A stretch of DNA of 64,000 bases, taken from positions 1-64,000 of the forward strand of contig NZ_QEPT01000001.1 of NCBI RefSeq assembly GCF_003252755.1. The letters are read 5' to 3'. Both the position numbers and the translations under genes were made by a program. Below the pieces are notes generated by a model, which was given only the letters and a program-made list of their open reading frames with translations, made no database searches and was not told the DNA's origin. Source of the DNA: Haemophilus parainfluenzae (GTDB lineage: Bacteria; Pseudomonadota; Gammaproteobacteria; Enterobacterales; Pasteurellaceae). Positions within the stretch are counted from its first letter, which is position 1. Every line of letters begins with the position of its first letter. Of this stretch, positions 19,068 through 27,987 are shown piece by piece.

Positions 19068-19859
19068 TCAACCTAAAAAATTATTATTTTTTAAATAGTT
19101 TTCAGCATGTTCAGATAGTAAGATACGATATGTAGTAAAAAAGGCATGGTACTTACCATTTTTTTTCTCCAAAAATCTCTTACATAGTTCTTCAAAAATA
19201 GATTCATTCCCATTATCTCTAGCTTCTTTTATTAAAACTTGATAGTTTCTTATATGTTCTTTTCGTTTTCGTAATAAACGGTTGCAATTTAGATTTAGGA
19301 CATTTATTGTACTGTCTACCAACTCTTTTGTATCTTTTTTATTATTACTAGAGAAATTAAATGATTCACAATTATCCTTATCTGAGGATAACTTTCCTGT
19401 AAATTTATTTATATTAAACAAACACGGAAATGCCGGCATATCAATTGGATTTATAAGTTCTCCCTCAACATTATCAATATTTGGTAAAGCTATTTCTTTA
19501 TATTTATCACAACTTAAGTTATCTGGCCTAGGAAATATAGAACCGTTAGCTTCAGTGCCACCAGTACAACAACCAAGTAAATTATTCCAATCTAAAGCCC
19601 AATTTTTAGTATTAATATCTCTCTTTGGGTGAAAATGTTCAACCATCTGTGTTATATAATCATCATCTCCTGCATTGCAAGAAAAATCTTGTTCACAATA
19701 AGCGCATATTCTCCCTTGATCTTCAAATATTGTCGTTCTTATATCTGAGTAGATTGCCTTCTCTCCTCTCAAATCATCCCAATTATTAGAAGCATTATTA
19801 CTATTACTAGTATAAAGTCTGAAAGATTCTGGTATATCTGATTTATTCACTTTTTTCAT
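19068..19859 (-). CDS. ptuB: Retron-associated HNH endonuclease (PtuB-like)
   Basis: A 263-aa HNH-type nuclease. The core has CAYCEQDF, then VEHFHPKR (HNH His), then WNNLLGCCTGG (metal-binding Cys), the pattern of PtuB/TIGR02646 proteins in Septu defence. The ATG at 19859 overlaps the end of ptuA by 17 bp and gives MKKVNKSDIPESF, a typical start; the longer frame from 19889 is less likely. Third gene of the RT-ptuA-ptuB unit. In type I-A retrons the HNH effector is held with PtuA and msDNA and released upon phage infection (family knowledge). No lesions are visible. Confidence 0.88.
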   Translation of the reverse strand: MKKVNKSDIPESFRLYTSNSNNASNNWDDLRGEKAIYSDIRTTIFEDQGRICAYCEQDFSCNAGDDDYITQMVEHFHPKRDINTKNWALDWNNLLGCCTGGTEANGSIFPRPDNLSCDKYKEIALPNIDNVEGELINPIDMPAFPCLFNINKFTGKLSSDKDNCESFNFSSNNKKDTKELVDSTINVLNLNCNRLLRKRKEHIRNYQVLIKEARDNGNESIFEELCKRFLEKKNGKYHAFFTTYRILLSEHAENYLKNNNFLG

Positions 19860-21417
19860 ATAATGACTTTTCCCATTCTTTATTCTCAATAATTAATGTT
19901 GCCTCTTCTAAAGCTGGTTCATTATTTTTAAAATTCTTATCTAATTTTGTTCTTAAAGAAACAGCTTCTTCAGAATCATATTTATTTTTATCTATGAGTT
20001 CTAAGTATCTATCTAACATCTTTGTTATTTCATTATCAGGTCTTAATTCTATATTATATAAATCCTTATAAATACGAGAATATTCAGCACCATATGTGCC
20101 TTGATCCTTAAACTGGGTGATTTTATTATCAGAAATTAAATAAATATTCTGATTTATAATAGAGCTAACAACAGTAGGAGTATGTGTTGTTAAAATAAAT
20201 TTAGTTTTTGGGAAGCTTTCTTTTAACTTACAAATAATGTCTTTTTGCCACGTCGGGTGCAAGTGAAGCTCTAATTCATCAATAATAACAATAGCTGGAG
20301 TTTCTAGAGGATTATCCTTATGAGGATTTAATATAAGCATGCGTCTGGCAAGATCTCCAACTAAAGAAATTATTGACTTTTCCCCTTGAGATAATTCAGA
20401 TAATAAAAATTTTGAACCATCAATCTTTTCAGCTATAAATGGATAAGGTTGACTACGATCAACTTTAATATCTTTTATATCTGGAATAAATTTAATAATA
20501 ATTTCTTTAATTTTCTCCAAATGTCTACTTTTTTTAGAATTATTTATGTCATCTAATTCTGTATCTTTTAATTCAATGCAAAGACTATTTATACGATTTA
20601 TTTCTTGTAACAAATCAGTAGTTCTATTGATTCCGTCTGCTGATGATTTAGCACTATATTTATATAATTCACTAGTCTTTCCTTTCAGATTGTTTAGTTC
20701 ATCTTCAATTGCTTTATAAATATTTACTATATCTTGATTATTACTATCATCTAAATATTTAAACCACAAAAGAAAATCATCAAAATTTAATTGATTTGTT
20801 AACTTCTGAGGTATAGCTTTCAATCTATCAACCTTAAAATAAATTTCCGTTTTTTCAAATTTATCTTTACTTTTTAATAATGACCTATCAACTCCGTAAA
20901 ACAAATAAAGCGGTAAATCTAAATATTTTTCAGCTAACATATAGCTATACATTACACCAAGCTTTTTAGCTTCTATAAGTATACTTGAAACATTTTTAGG
21001 AACACCAACAGGTGATTTTGCCAGAGTAATGCTAGCTAATTTTTTATTTTCATACCCTATATCTAATTTTATTGATGCATATTGATATTCACCATTCTTT
21101 TTATTTATATTCTTTTCATCTATCATATCACCTGAGTCATTATTTTTATTATATATTGCACTATTAATTTTACTTAATGACTTTGCGATAGATTCTGCTA
21201 TTGTTGTTTTACCACTTGCATTAACACCAACAAATAAAACAGGATCAAAATTACTTTCAAATTTAACAGATACCTTATCTGAAAATGCCTTATAATTAGA
21301 AACTACAATGTTAGTTAACTCAAAAGGATTATTGGATATTAATTCCATTAAATCATTTGATGGTTTAGTTTCACCATCCCAATCTCTATACAGTTCTGCT
21401 ATATTTTTATTTTCCAT
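19843..21417 (-). CDS. ptuA: Retron-associated ATPase (PtuA-like)
   Basis: A 524-aa SMC/ABC-type ATPase. Walker A GVNASGKTT lies at about residue 64, the ABC signature-like LSQGEKS at about 343, Walker B AIVIIDELELHLHPTW at about 377, and the switch histidine in LTTHTP at about 406. This arrangement matches PtuA of Septu systems and the related retron ATPases. Its start overlaps the RT stop by 11 bp and its end overlaps ptuB, so the three genes are translationally coupled. It forms the oligomeric platform for PtuB (established for type I-A retrons). Confidence 0.88.
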   Translation of the reverse strand: MENKNIAELYRDWDGETKPSNDLMELISNNPFELTNIVVSNYKAFSDKVSVKFESNFDPVLFVGVNASGKTTIAESIAKSLSKINSAIYNKNNDSGDMIDEKNINKKNGEYQYASIKLDIGYENKKLASITLAKSPVGVPKNVSSILIEAKKLGVMYSYMLAEKYLDLPLYLFYGVDRSLLKSKDKFEKTEIYFKVDRLKAIPQKLTNQLNFDDFLLWFKYLDDSNNQDIVNIYKAIEDELNNLKGKTSELYKYSAKSSADGINRTTDLLQEINRINSLCIELKDTELDDINNSKKSRHLEKIKEIIIKFIPDIKDIKVDRSQPYPFIAEKIDGSKFLLSELSQGEKSIISLVGDLARRMLILNPHKDNPLETPAIVIIDELELHLHPTWQKDIICKLKESFPKTKFILTTHTPTVVSSIINQNIYLISDNKITQFKDQGTYGAEYSRIYKDLYNIELRPDNEITKMLDRYLELIDKNKYDSEEAVSLRTKLDKNFKNNEPALEEATLIIENKEWEKSLYEKSE

Positions 21418-22351
21418 TAATTATCCTATTAATTATATTTTTTCCATATTTTGATTCTAATCTAATTATAAAAGATGGCTCTACTAAATGAGAAAATGAT
21501 ATCATACCTTTCATATGTAAAACAGCATCTTCTTTCAGTTCATTTTTAATATATTTATAAACCAAACTAAAAATATATCTTTTCCTTTTTCTACCAATAG
21601 ACAAACCACCTTGTGTAGTTAGTGTTATTCCAGTAACAAATTTATTATAACCAGGTGAAATAAGAGTTGTTTTTAAATCATTTAATATTATTCTTCCATT
21701 AAATAAATCATAAAGTTTAGACCTGATAAACATTATAACATCTTTTAAGTTATCCTTATCATTACCACTAATAGATAAATCATCAGCATATCTTGTATAT
21801 ACTATAGAGATAGAATCACAATATGTTTTTATTTCAGAATCAAAGAAATACATAATTGCATTCGATATCATTGGAGAACTAGGGGAGCCAACACTTAAAA
21901 TTAGTTTCTTATGTCTTTTATCTTTACTATTTGGATTCCAAAAAAAAATATGCTTAACTAATTCCTTATCTAATTCATTAAGAACCAATCCTATTTTATC
22001 AAGATAATTAATAAAAATATCATCACTTATACTATTAAAAAAATCATAAAAATCTAATTTTAATAAATATTTATTATTTTTATGTGGTTCTGCATTCTGA
22101 ATAATATTTTTTCCTTTTATATAAGCAAAGGCTGACTGGTGAATCTTTAAATCTTTTTCTAATAATAATAATAATTCTCTTTGGATCTTTTTAAGTTTTT
22201 TGGCTGGGTGAGCTATAACCCTTCTCCCTCCATTTTTTTTGGGGATAGAGTAAATTTTATAGGAGACAGGGGCATTAGAGATAAATTCCATTAACTCGGA
22301 AGTAGAAAGATTTAGCTTTTTACATAGTGTATGAAAGAATTTTGATTCCAT
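21407..22351 (-). CDS. Retron reverse transcriptase
   Basis: A 314-aa RT with the diagnostic retron motifs: NAEPH (region X, NAxxH) at about residue 93, KLDFYDFFNSI (catalytic Asp), GSPSSPMISN, YTRYADDLSISG (YADD active site), and VTGITL (region Y VTG). The ATG at 22351 (MESKFFHTLCKKL) is preferred. The longer frame to 22441 would start within the msd hairpin and is rejected. The enzyme uses the msr-msd RNA just upstream (22405-22543) as primer and template to make a branched RNA-DNA hybrid. It is first in the RT-ptuA-ptuB operon. Confidence 0.95.
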   Translation of the reverse strand: MESKFFHTLCKKLNLSTSELMEFISNAPVSYKIYSIPKKNGGRRVIAHPAKKLKKIQRELLLLLEKDLKIHQSAFAYIKGKNIIQNAEPHKNNKYLLKLDFYDFFNSISDDIFINYLDKIGLVLNELDKELVKHIFFWNPNSKDKRHKKLILSVGSPSSPMISNAIMYFFDSEIKTYCDSISIVYTRYADDLSISGNDKDNLKDVIMFIRSKLYDLFNGRIILNDLKTTLISPGYNKFVTGITLTTQGGLSIGRKRKRYIFSLVYKYIKNELKEDAVLHMKGMISFSHLVEPSFIIRLESKYGKNIINRIINGK

Positions 22352-22371
22352 TTGAAACTCTCTATATATGC

Positions 22372-22396
22372 AAGAGGGGGAAAAATCCCCCCTCTT
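22372..22396 (-). other. GC-rich hairpin between a2 and the RT start
   Basis: AAGAGGGGG (22372-22380) pairs with CCCCCTCTT (22388-22396), a 9-bp stem with a 7-nt loop in an otherwise AT-rich stretch. No U-run follows on the minus strand. It could slow or attenuate readthrough into RT or block RNA processing; this is inference. Confidence 0.55.
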
Positions 22397-22404
22397 CTTA
22401 ATTG

Positions 22405-22543
22405 GCCTTTTACTAATGGAAGCGAGACAAATGTCAAGCAACTAGTTGAGTTGCTTGACATTTGTCTCGCAACCCATATCTGCCCAATATAAACATGTTA
22501 CGGCTAAACACCGAACTAAACTTGTAGACATACACTAAAAGGC
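22405..22543 (-). ncRNA. Retron msr-msd non-coding RNA
   Basis: A 139-nt RNA bounded by complementary 8-nt repeats: a1 GCCTTTTA (22536-22543) and a2 TAAAAGGC (22405-22412). The G directly after a1 (22535), in context TTAG, is the expected 2'-OH branch point. The msr part includes a short CGG/CCG hairpin (22501-22513). The msd part is a perfect 22-bp stem (22422-22443 with 22449-22470) around a 5-nt loop. It starts within a few bases of the TSS predicted by the promoter at 22550-22578. This architecture is canonical for retrons. Confidence 0.88.
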
Positions 22544-22549
22544 TCGAAC

Positions 22550-22578
22550 ATTATAACAATTTTATATTATCTCAGCAA
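22550..22578 (-). promoter_or_regulatory. Promoter of the retron
   Basis: On the minus strand TTGCTG (22573-22578) and a perfect TATAAT (22550-22555) are spaced 17 bp apart. The predicted start point coincides with the beginning of a1 at about 22543. Confidence 0.75.
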
Positions 22579-22726
22579 ATTTAAAGTATTACTATTGTAG
22601 TAGATACTATGTAAATATTTGTTATACTAAATCTCATCAATAAATAGTTTATTAATTTAATTCATTTTAAAACTGAAAATTATGAAGTTGTGTAATCTTC
22701 TTTTCTATTGCATTCTATAAATGAAC

Positions 22727-22742
22727 AGACGTTTAGACGTCT
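22727..22742. promoter_or_regulatory. MetJ operator (two met boxes) upstream of metE
   Basis: Adjacent 8-mers AGACGTTT and AGACGTCT match the met-box consensus AGACGTCT at 7 of 8 (allowing the T) and 8 of 8. They lie 34 bp before the metE start and just after a -10-like TATAAA (22716-22721). Repression by MetJ with S-adenosylmethionine is expected. Confidence 0.75.
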
Positions 22743-22775
22743 AAACCAAACAAAAAAACAATAGAAGGATTAATT

Positions 22776-25049
22776 ATGACAACATTTCATTTAGCAGGAT
22801 TTCCGCGTGTAGGCGCAAAACGTGAACTTAAATTTGCTCAAGAACGTTACTGGCGTGGCGAAATTGCAGAAGCGGACTTATTAGATATTGCAAAAAGATT
22901 ACGTGAACTTAACTGGCAGCATCAAGCCAAAGCAAATGCCGATTTTGTCGCGGTGGCTGATTTTACACTTTACGATCATATTTTAGATTTACAAGTGGCA
23001 ACGGGTGCGATTCCTGCACGCTTTGGTTTCGATAGCCAAAACTTAACGCTCGCTCAATATTTCCAATTGGCGCGTGGTAATAAAACACAATTTGCTATTG
23101 AAATGACAAAATGGTTCGATACCAACTATCATTATCTTGTACCAGAATTCCATAAAGAGACACAATTTAAAGCCAATCCCGAACATTATGTGACACAAAT
23201 TCGTGAAGCTAAAGCACTTGGATATCAAGTTAAACCAACAATCATTGGGCCACTCACTTTCCTTTGGTTAGGTAAAGAAAAAGGCGCAGCATTTAATCGC
23301 TTTGATTTATTAGCAAAACTCGTGCCAGTTTATGTTGAAATTTTAAATGCGTTAGCTGCGGAAGGCGTGGAATACATTCAAATTGATGAACCTGCTCTCA
23401 CCTTAGATTTACCAGCAGAATGGATTGCCGCTTATCAAGCGGTTTACGCCACTTTTGCTGAACAAGTGAAAGCGAAATTATTACTTGCGACTTATTTCGG
23501 TTCTGTGGCGGAACACGCTGATTTGTTAAAAGCCTTACCTGTAGCAGGTTTGCACATCGATTTAGTGCGCGCACCAGAACAACTTGCTGCTTTTGCGGAT
23601 TATGACAAAATCTTATCTGTGGGCATCATTGATGGCCGTAATATCTGGCGTGCAAACTTGAATCAAGTGTTAGATGTGGTTGAACCATTAAAAGCGAAAT
23701 TAGGTGATCGTTTATGGATTGCGCCAAGCTGCTCTCTTCTCCATACACCTTATGATTTAGAAGTTGAAACGCAACTACAAGCAAATAAGCCAGAGCTTTA
23801 TCAATGGTTGTCTTTCACATTACAAAAAATTCAAGAACTACGTGTTATTAAGACCGCACTTGAGCAAGGGCGTGAAGCAGTTCAAGCTGAATTAGCTGCC
23901 TCTCAAGCTGCTGCGGATGCACGAAAAAACTCGCGTGAAATCCACCGCACTTGTGTAGCAGAACGTTTAGCAAACTTACCGGAAAATGCCGACCAACGTA
24001 AATCGCCATTTGCGGAACGCATTAAATTACAAAATGCGTGGTTAAATTTACCACTTCTGCCAACGACGAATATTGGTTCTTTCCCACAAACAACAGCCAT
24101 TCGTCATGCCCGTGCCGCCTTCAAAAAAGGCGAGCTTAGCTTAGCTGATTACGAAACTGCAATGAAAAAAGAAATTGAATTTGTTGTACGTGAGCAAGAA
24201 AAATTAGACTTAGATGTATTGGTACATGGCGAAGCAGAACGTAACGACATGGTGGAATATTTCGGCGAATTACTCGATGGTTTTGCTTTCACCAAATTTG
24301 GTTGGGTACAAAGTTACGGTTCACGTTGCGTGAAACCACCAGTGATTTACGGTGATGTTACTCGTCCAGAACCAATGACGGTACGTTGGTCGCAATATGC
24401 CCAAAGCCTTACCAATAAAGTGATGAAAGGCATGCTGACAGGTCCGGTGACGATCTTGCAATGGTCTTTCGTGCGTAACGATATTTCTCGTGAAACAGTC
24501 TGTAAACAAATTGCGGTAGCGCTTTCTGATGAAGTATTAGATTTAGAAAAAGCAGGCATCAAAGTAATTCAAATTGATGAGCCGGCTATTCGTGAAGGTT
24601 TACCGTTAAAACGTGCAGATTGGGAGGCTTATTTGAAATGGGCGGGCGAAGCCTTCCGTTTAAGCTCAATGGGTTGCCAAGATGATACCCAAATTCACAC
24701 GCACATGTGTTATTCCGAATTTAACGACATTCTACCGGCTATTGCAGCCTTAGATGCCGATGTCATTACTATCGAAACCTCGCGTTCTGACATGGAATTA
24801 CTCACCGCATTTGGTGATTTCAAATACCCGAATGATATTGGCCCAGGTGTATATGATATTCACAGTCCACGCGTGCCTGCAGCAGAAGAAATTGAACATC
24901 TTCTTCGCAAAGCATTACAAGTGGTGCCGAAAGAACGTTTATGGGTAAACCCAGACTGTGGTTTGAAAACACGCGGTTGGCCAGAAACAATTGCGGCATT
25001 AAAAGTGATGGTTGATGTTACGAAAAAATTACGTGCTGAATTAGCATAA
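22776..25049 (+). CDS. metE: Cobalamin-independent methionine synthase
   Basis: A 757-aa enzyme, matching MetE length (753 in E. coli). It transfers the methyl group of 5-methyltetrahydropteroyl-glutamate to homocysteine to give methionine. The N-terminal barrel starts at [13 protein letters not shown]. The C-terminal catalytic barrel contains [30 protein letters not shown], and the zinc ligands in [12 protein letters not shown] and [20 protein letters not shown] is present. The upstream MetJ operator indicates methionine-responsive control. A terminator follows, convergent with cdd. Confidence 0.97.
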   Translation: MTTFHLAGFPRVGAKRELKFAQERYWRGEIAEADLLDIAKRLRELNWQHQAKANADFVAVADFTLYDHILDLQVATGAIPARFGFDSQNLTLAQYFQLARGNKTQFAIEMTKWFDTNYHYLVPEFHKETQFKANPEHYVTQIREAKALGYQVKPTIIGPLTFLWLGKEKGAAFNRFDLLAKLVPVYVEILNALAAEGVEYIQIDEPALTLDLPAEWIAAYQAVYATFAEQVKAKLLLATYFGSVAEHADLLKALPVAGLHIDLVRAPEQLAAFADYDKILSVGIIDGRNIWRANLNQVLDVVEPLKAKLGDRLWIAPSCSLLHTPYDLEVETQLQANKPELYQWLSFTLQKIQELRVIKTALEQGREAVQAELAASQAAADARKNSREIHRTCVAERLANLPENADQRKSPFAERIKLQNAWLNLPLLPTTNIGSFPQTTAIRHARAAFKKGELSLADYETAMKKEIEFVVREQEKLDLDVLVHGEAERNDMVEYFGELLDGFAFTKFGWVQSYGSRCVKPPVIYGDVTRPEPMTVRWSQYAQSLTNKVMKGMLTGPVTILQWSFVRNDISRETVCKQIAVALSDEVLDLEKAGIKVIQIDEPAIREGLPLKRADWEAYLKWAGEAFRLSSMGCQDDTQIHTHMCYSEFNDILPAIAALDADVITIETSRSDMELLTAFGDFKYPNDIGPGVYDIHSPRVPAAEEIEHLLRKALQVVPKERLWVNPDCGLKTRGWPETIAALKVMVDVTKKLRAELA

Positions 25050-25062
25050 AATCAGTAAAAAG

Positions 25063-25102
25063 AAAGGCGAACATGAGAGATTATCTCTGTTCGCCTTTTC
25101 TT
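25063..25102. terminator. Bidirectional terminator between metE and cdd
   Basis: AAAGGCGAACA (25063-25073) pairs with TGTTCGCCTTT (25088-25098); the inner GAGA/TCTC adds to the stem. A/T tracts flank both sides. Confidence 0.85.
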
Positions 25103-25136
25103 TTAGTTAAAAAAACTAATTCATTTTTGACCGCAC

Positions 25137-26012
25137 TTACAGGCTAATATATTCCATTTTCACCTTGCAGAGGCTCTTCAATAACTGCTCTGCCATCTTG
25201 CGGTGACTTAAACGCAATGGTTTCTCTGCAAATACTACACGCTCAATTTTTGATACATCCAATTGATTTAAGTAAGCAAAATTAATCGCTGTTTGCATAG
25301 CGGGTAAGCTTGGGTTAAATGCCGCATTTTCTGCATATCGACCACAAATCATTTCTCCATTTTTAAATAAAATGCCTACACCATGAGGGCTTTTAGAATA
25401 AGGTGAATGAGCTCGGTTTGCCCCTAAAATCGCTTTATTTGCCACTTCATCTTCCGTCGTCAAAGTGAAACCTTGTTCTTCTTTGTTTAATAGAAGCAAA
25501 TCAACGCCTAAATCTTTCGGGCCAAAGCTATCGGGTAAATATTGAGGAAGTGGATTATTTTGGCTATGTGGCAAATGAATCTTTAAATCTTCCGCTTGAT
25601 AAAGCTCATTCATAAATTGACGGCAGTGGCCACAAGGCGTGTAATTCACCACGATATCCGTGATGCGAGATTCATTACGTAACCATGCATGGCTAATCGC
25701 ACTTTGTTCAGCATGGATGGTTTGAGCCATGCTACTACCCTGAAATTCTTGATTCGCACCAAAGTAAAAATCACCACTTTCACCAATCGCAATCGCGCCA
25801 ACATGAAATTCTGAAATGGGTGTATGACTATAACAAGCCGCTACGGGCAAAAGCGCCAAACCTAATTGAACAGGCGTAAGCTTAAATTCATCACAAATTG
25901 ACCGCACTTTTTCAGCCGGTAAAAAACCTTTCCATTCTTGTTCTTCTAATGCAGAAAGAATTGCATTTGAAAGTGGCGAATCGGATAATGCTTGTCGAAT
26001 TTTTTGTTGCAT
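25137..26012 (-). CDS. cdd: Cytidine deaminase
   Basis: A 291-aa dimeric-type cytidine deaminase (E. coli Cdd 294 aa). The active site has [10 protein letters not shown] (zinc His and catalytic Glu) and [12 protein letters not shown] (two zinc cysteines). The C-terminal half is a degenerate second domain that broadens to [20 protein letters not shown], usual for the enteric form. It converts cytidine and deoxycytidine to uridines in pyrimidine salvage. It stands alone, with an SD AAGGAG before the ATG. Confidence 0.95.
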   Translation of the reverse strand: MQQKIRQALSDSPLSNAILSALEEQEWKGFLPAEKVRSICDEFKLTPVQLGLALLPVAACYSHTPISEFHVGAIAIGESGDFYFGANQEFQGSSMAQTIHAEQSAISHAWLRNESRITDIVVNYTPCGHCRQFMNELYQAEDLKIHLPHSQNNPLPQYLPDSFGPKDLGVDLLLLNKEEQGFTLTTEDEVANKAILGANRAHSPYSKSPHGVGILFKNGEMICGRYAENAAFNPSLPAMQTAINFAYLNQLDVSKIERVVFAEKPLRLSHRKMAEQLLKSLCKVKMEYISL

Positions 26013-26103
26013 GTTAAATCTCCTTATTTTTATATGCCCATTCTACGCTATTTGGAGGAACTTCACCGCAAAAATGATCACATAATGAAAATATGCTTAA
26101 TCA

Positions 26104-26646
26104 TTAATTATCTTTTATAAACTCAGGCGAAATGTAATCTGATAACCAGACTTTTTCATTGCCAATATAAAATTTGATACCCTTAGATTGTGCTAGTTCT
26201 GTATCAATTTTTAGAAGAATTGTCTCCCCTTTTTTTCTATTTCCAACCAATGTTGCGGTCTCAACATCCTCAGATAAATGTACATATTGACGAGACATCG
26301 GCTTCAATCCATTTGATTTAATATCATCTAAATAATTTATACTTGTCCCATGGTATAAATACTTTGGTGGATAACCAATTTCTTTAGAAATTTTCATTGG
26401 AATTGAATGCCCATAGAAAGCTCTTATTTTTCCATTTTTAATCTCATGTCTTTTCTTTTCCGATAAGTCGATCATTTTAACTAAATCGTCTTCGGTTAAC
26501 GTATTCCATTTTTCATCACTATTTCTAAATGATGAAATTAATTGTTCAACAGAAACCCAACCTTCAGAATCCAGTTCTAATTCATATTCCCATGGAGCAT
26601 GACGAAGCGCATAGGAAACTTCTTTACTTAAATTTAAATAGTCCAT
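26104..26646 (-). CDS. kptA: RNA 2'-phosphotransferase, KptA/Tpt1 family
   Basis: A 180-aa protein of KptA length. The N-terminal winged-helix part contains SYALRHAPWEYELELDSEGWV. The NAD-binding transferase part has the family motifs AFYGHSIP, LYHGTS, GLKPMSRQYVHLS, and VWLSDYISPEFI. These enzymes remove an internal RNA 2'-phosphate using NAD+, making ADP-ribose 1''-2''-cyclic phosphate. The bacterial role is unclear. The start at 26646 is chosen because it falls 1 bp after the upstream gene's stop and gives MDYLNLSKEV, as in E. coli KptA. It forms a tight two-gene unit with a SUKH-like gene. Confidence 0.85.
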   Translation of the reverse strand: MDYLNLSKEVSYALRHAPWEYELELDSEGWVSVEQLISSFRNSDEKWNTLTEDDLVKMIDLSEKKRHEIKNGKIRAFYGHSIPMKISKEIGYPPKYLYHGTSINYLDDIKSNGLKPMSRQYVHLSEDVETATLVGNRKKGETILLKIDTELAQSKGIKFYIGNEKVWLSDYISPEFIKDN

Positions 26647-26647
26647 T

Positions 26648-27034
26648 TTAATACTCTTTTGCACTTTTGATTTCATCCGCTAACCACTCATCAAAATCCT
26701 TACATTCATATTTATTGTCTTTATTACCAAGATCATGAACATAAACTCTCGGATTTCCAGAGTAATCCGTCAATTTGAAACAAGCTGCCCAATCACCATC
26801 TCTAGCGAATGATATTAAATCAGCTACACCTGTCAGTTTTTCTATTGCTTTACTATAAAGATAAACACTGTCCTCTATCTCTGAATTCTCATAATCAGGA
26901 TCTTCAAACCACCAAGGAAAATATTCCAATTCATTTATCTTTTCCATATTACTCGATAAATCAATATAAGACTGAGGAAACTTAAAGTTTTCAGGTAATT
27001 GTTCTTTGGGATATAAATTAAATTTAGTTTGCAT
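26648..27034 (-). CDS. SMI1/KNR4 (SUKH)-like protein
   Basis: A 128-aa acidic protein. The pattern PQSYIDLSSNMEKIN, PWWFEDPD, DLISFARDGDWAACF and RVYVHDLG resembles SMI1/KNR4 (SUKH) domains, many of which are immunity proteins to secreted nuclease or deaminase toxins. The ATG at 27034 has a good GGAG site; the upstream ATG at 27058 lacks one. It is located 1 bp upstream of kptA in the same orientation, so the two are likely co-translated. The specific role here is unknown. Confidence 0.6.
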   Translation of the reverse strand: MQTKFNLYPKEQLPENFKFPQSYIDLSSNMEKINELEYFPWWFEDPDYENSEIEDSVYLYSKAIEKLTGVADLISFARDGDWAACFKLTDYSGNPRVYVHDLGNKDNKYECKDFDEWLADEIKSAKEY

Positions 27035-27123
27035 AATTGCTCCACAATTACAATTCATCAGTAAAAATAAGTAATCTTTTATCTAAGTTTTCAAGTCTAT
27101 GCAAGAAAAATCATAAAAAAATA

Positions 27124-27144
27124 ACCGCACTTTAAAAGTGCGGT
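27124..27144 (-). terminator. Inverted uptake-sequence terminator after the ABC operon
   Basis: ACCGCACTTT and AAAGTGCGGT face each other with one base between, forming a 21-bp palindrome made of two uptake cores. It lies after the stop of the transporter ATPase gene (27174). Confidence 0.75.
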
Positions 27145-27173
27145 CATAAATTAAGATATTTTATTTACTCGTT

Positions 27174-27986
27174 TTATAACAATGATGGAGCCACACCAAG
27201 TAGTTTCCGGGTGTAATCCACTGTAGGGTGATTGAAAATATCTTCTGTACTACCTGTTTCCAAAATTTGACCGCCGTACATCACGACAATGCGATCAGAG
27301 ACTTGGCGTACGGTTTGGATATCATGAGAGATAAACACCATGGCAAGATTGAGTTCTTTTTTCAAATCCGCCAATAAGTTTAATACCTGAGCACGAACGG
27401 ATACGTCTAATGCAGAAGTCGGTTCATCCGCCACAATCAGTTTGGGATTCAGCGCTAAGGCACGTGCAATCGCCACACGTTGTTTTTGTCCACCTGATAA
27501 ACGAGTTGGCTCAACTTGTGCTGCAGAACGTGGTAAACCGACGCGAGAAAGCAAGTCATACACACGTTTTTCCCGCTCATGGGGTTGTAACACATTGTGA
27601 ATATCCATTGGGTCACGCAAAATATCTAACACTTTCATACGAGGATTCAACGCTGTTGCTGGGTCTTGGAAAATGACCGACACTTGGCGGCCGAATTGTT
27701 TTCTTGCTTCTGAGCTGCCATATTGCATTTGTAAACCGTTGAATTTCACTAAACCGGATGTCGGTTTAAGAAGCCCTATGATCACGTTGGCTAAGGTAGA
27801 TTTACCGCAGCCGGACTCCCCTACTAAACCAATGGTTTCCCCTGCTTTGATGCCAAGACTCACATTGTTCACCGCAGTGAATTTTTTACGTCCAAACAAC
27901 GAACCGTCGCGAGAAGGAAATTGCACCACGATATTTTCTAAATCAATGATGTTTTGTTCTTTAATGACTTTAATACTACTGCTCAT
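27174..27986 (-). CDS. Peptide/nickel-type ABC transporter ATPase (DppF/OppF-like)
   Basis: A 270-aa ATPase. Walker A GLVGESGCGKSTLANVI lies at about 54, Q-loop VIFQDP, signature LSGGQKQRVAIARAL, Walker B LIVADEPTSALD, and the H-loop VFISHD. The C-terminal TVDYTRKLLGVAPSLL is the usual peptide-transporter end. It powers uptake together with the ATPase half of the fused protein encoded 1 bp upstream. Last gene of the operon, and the substrate is not deducible from this subunit. Confidence 0.9.
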   Translation of the reverse strand: MSSSIKVIKEQNIIDLENIVVQFPSRDGSLFGRKKFTAVNNVSLGIKAGETIGLVGESGCGKSTLANVIIGLLKPTSGLVKFNGLQMQYGSSEARKQFGRQVSVIFQDPATALNPRMKVLDILRDPMDIHNVLQPHEREKRVYDLLSRVGLPRSAAQVEPTRLSGGQKQRVAIARALALNPKLIVADEPTSALDVSVRAQVLNLLADLKKELNLAMVFISHDIQTVRQVSDRIVVMYGGQILETGSTEDIFNHPTVDYTRKLLGVAPSLL

Positions 27987-27987
27987 A

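Noticed and set aside
21407-22441. Longer retron RT starting at 22441
   Set aside because: The start would fall inside the msd hairpin and add 30 residues not resembling RT N-termini. The ATG at 22351 fits better.
27124-27144. Palindromic uptake-core pairs as mobile element ends
   Set aside because: They are recurrent inverted uptake sequences serving as terminators, a known feature of Haemophilus genomes.
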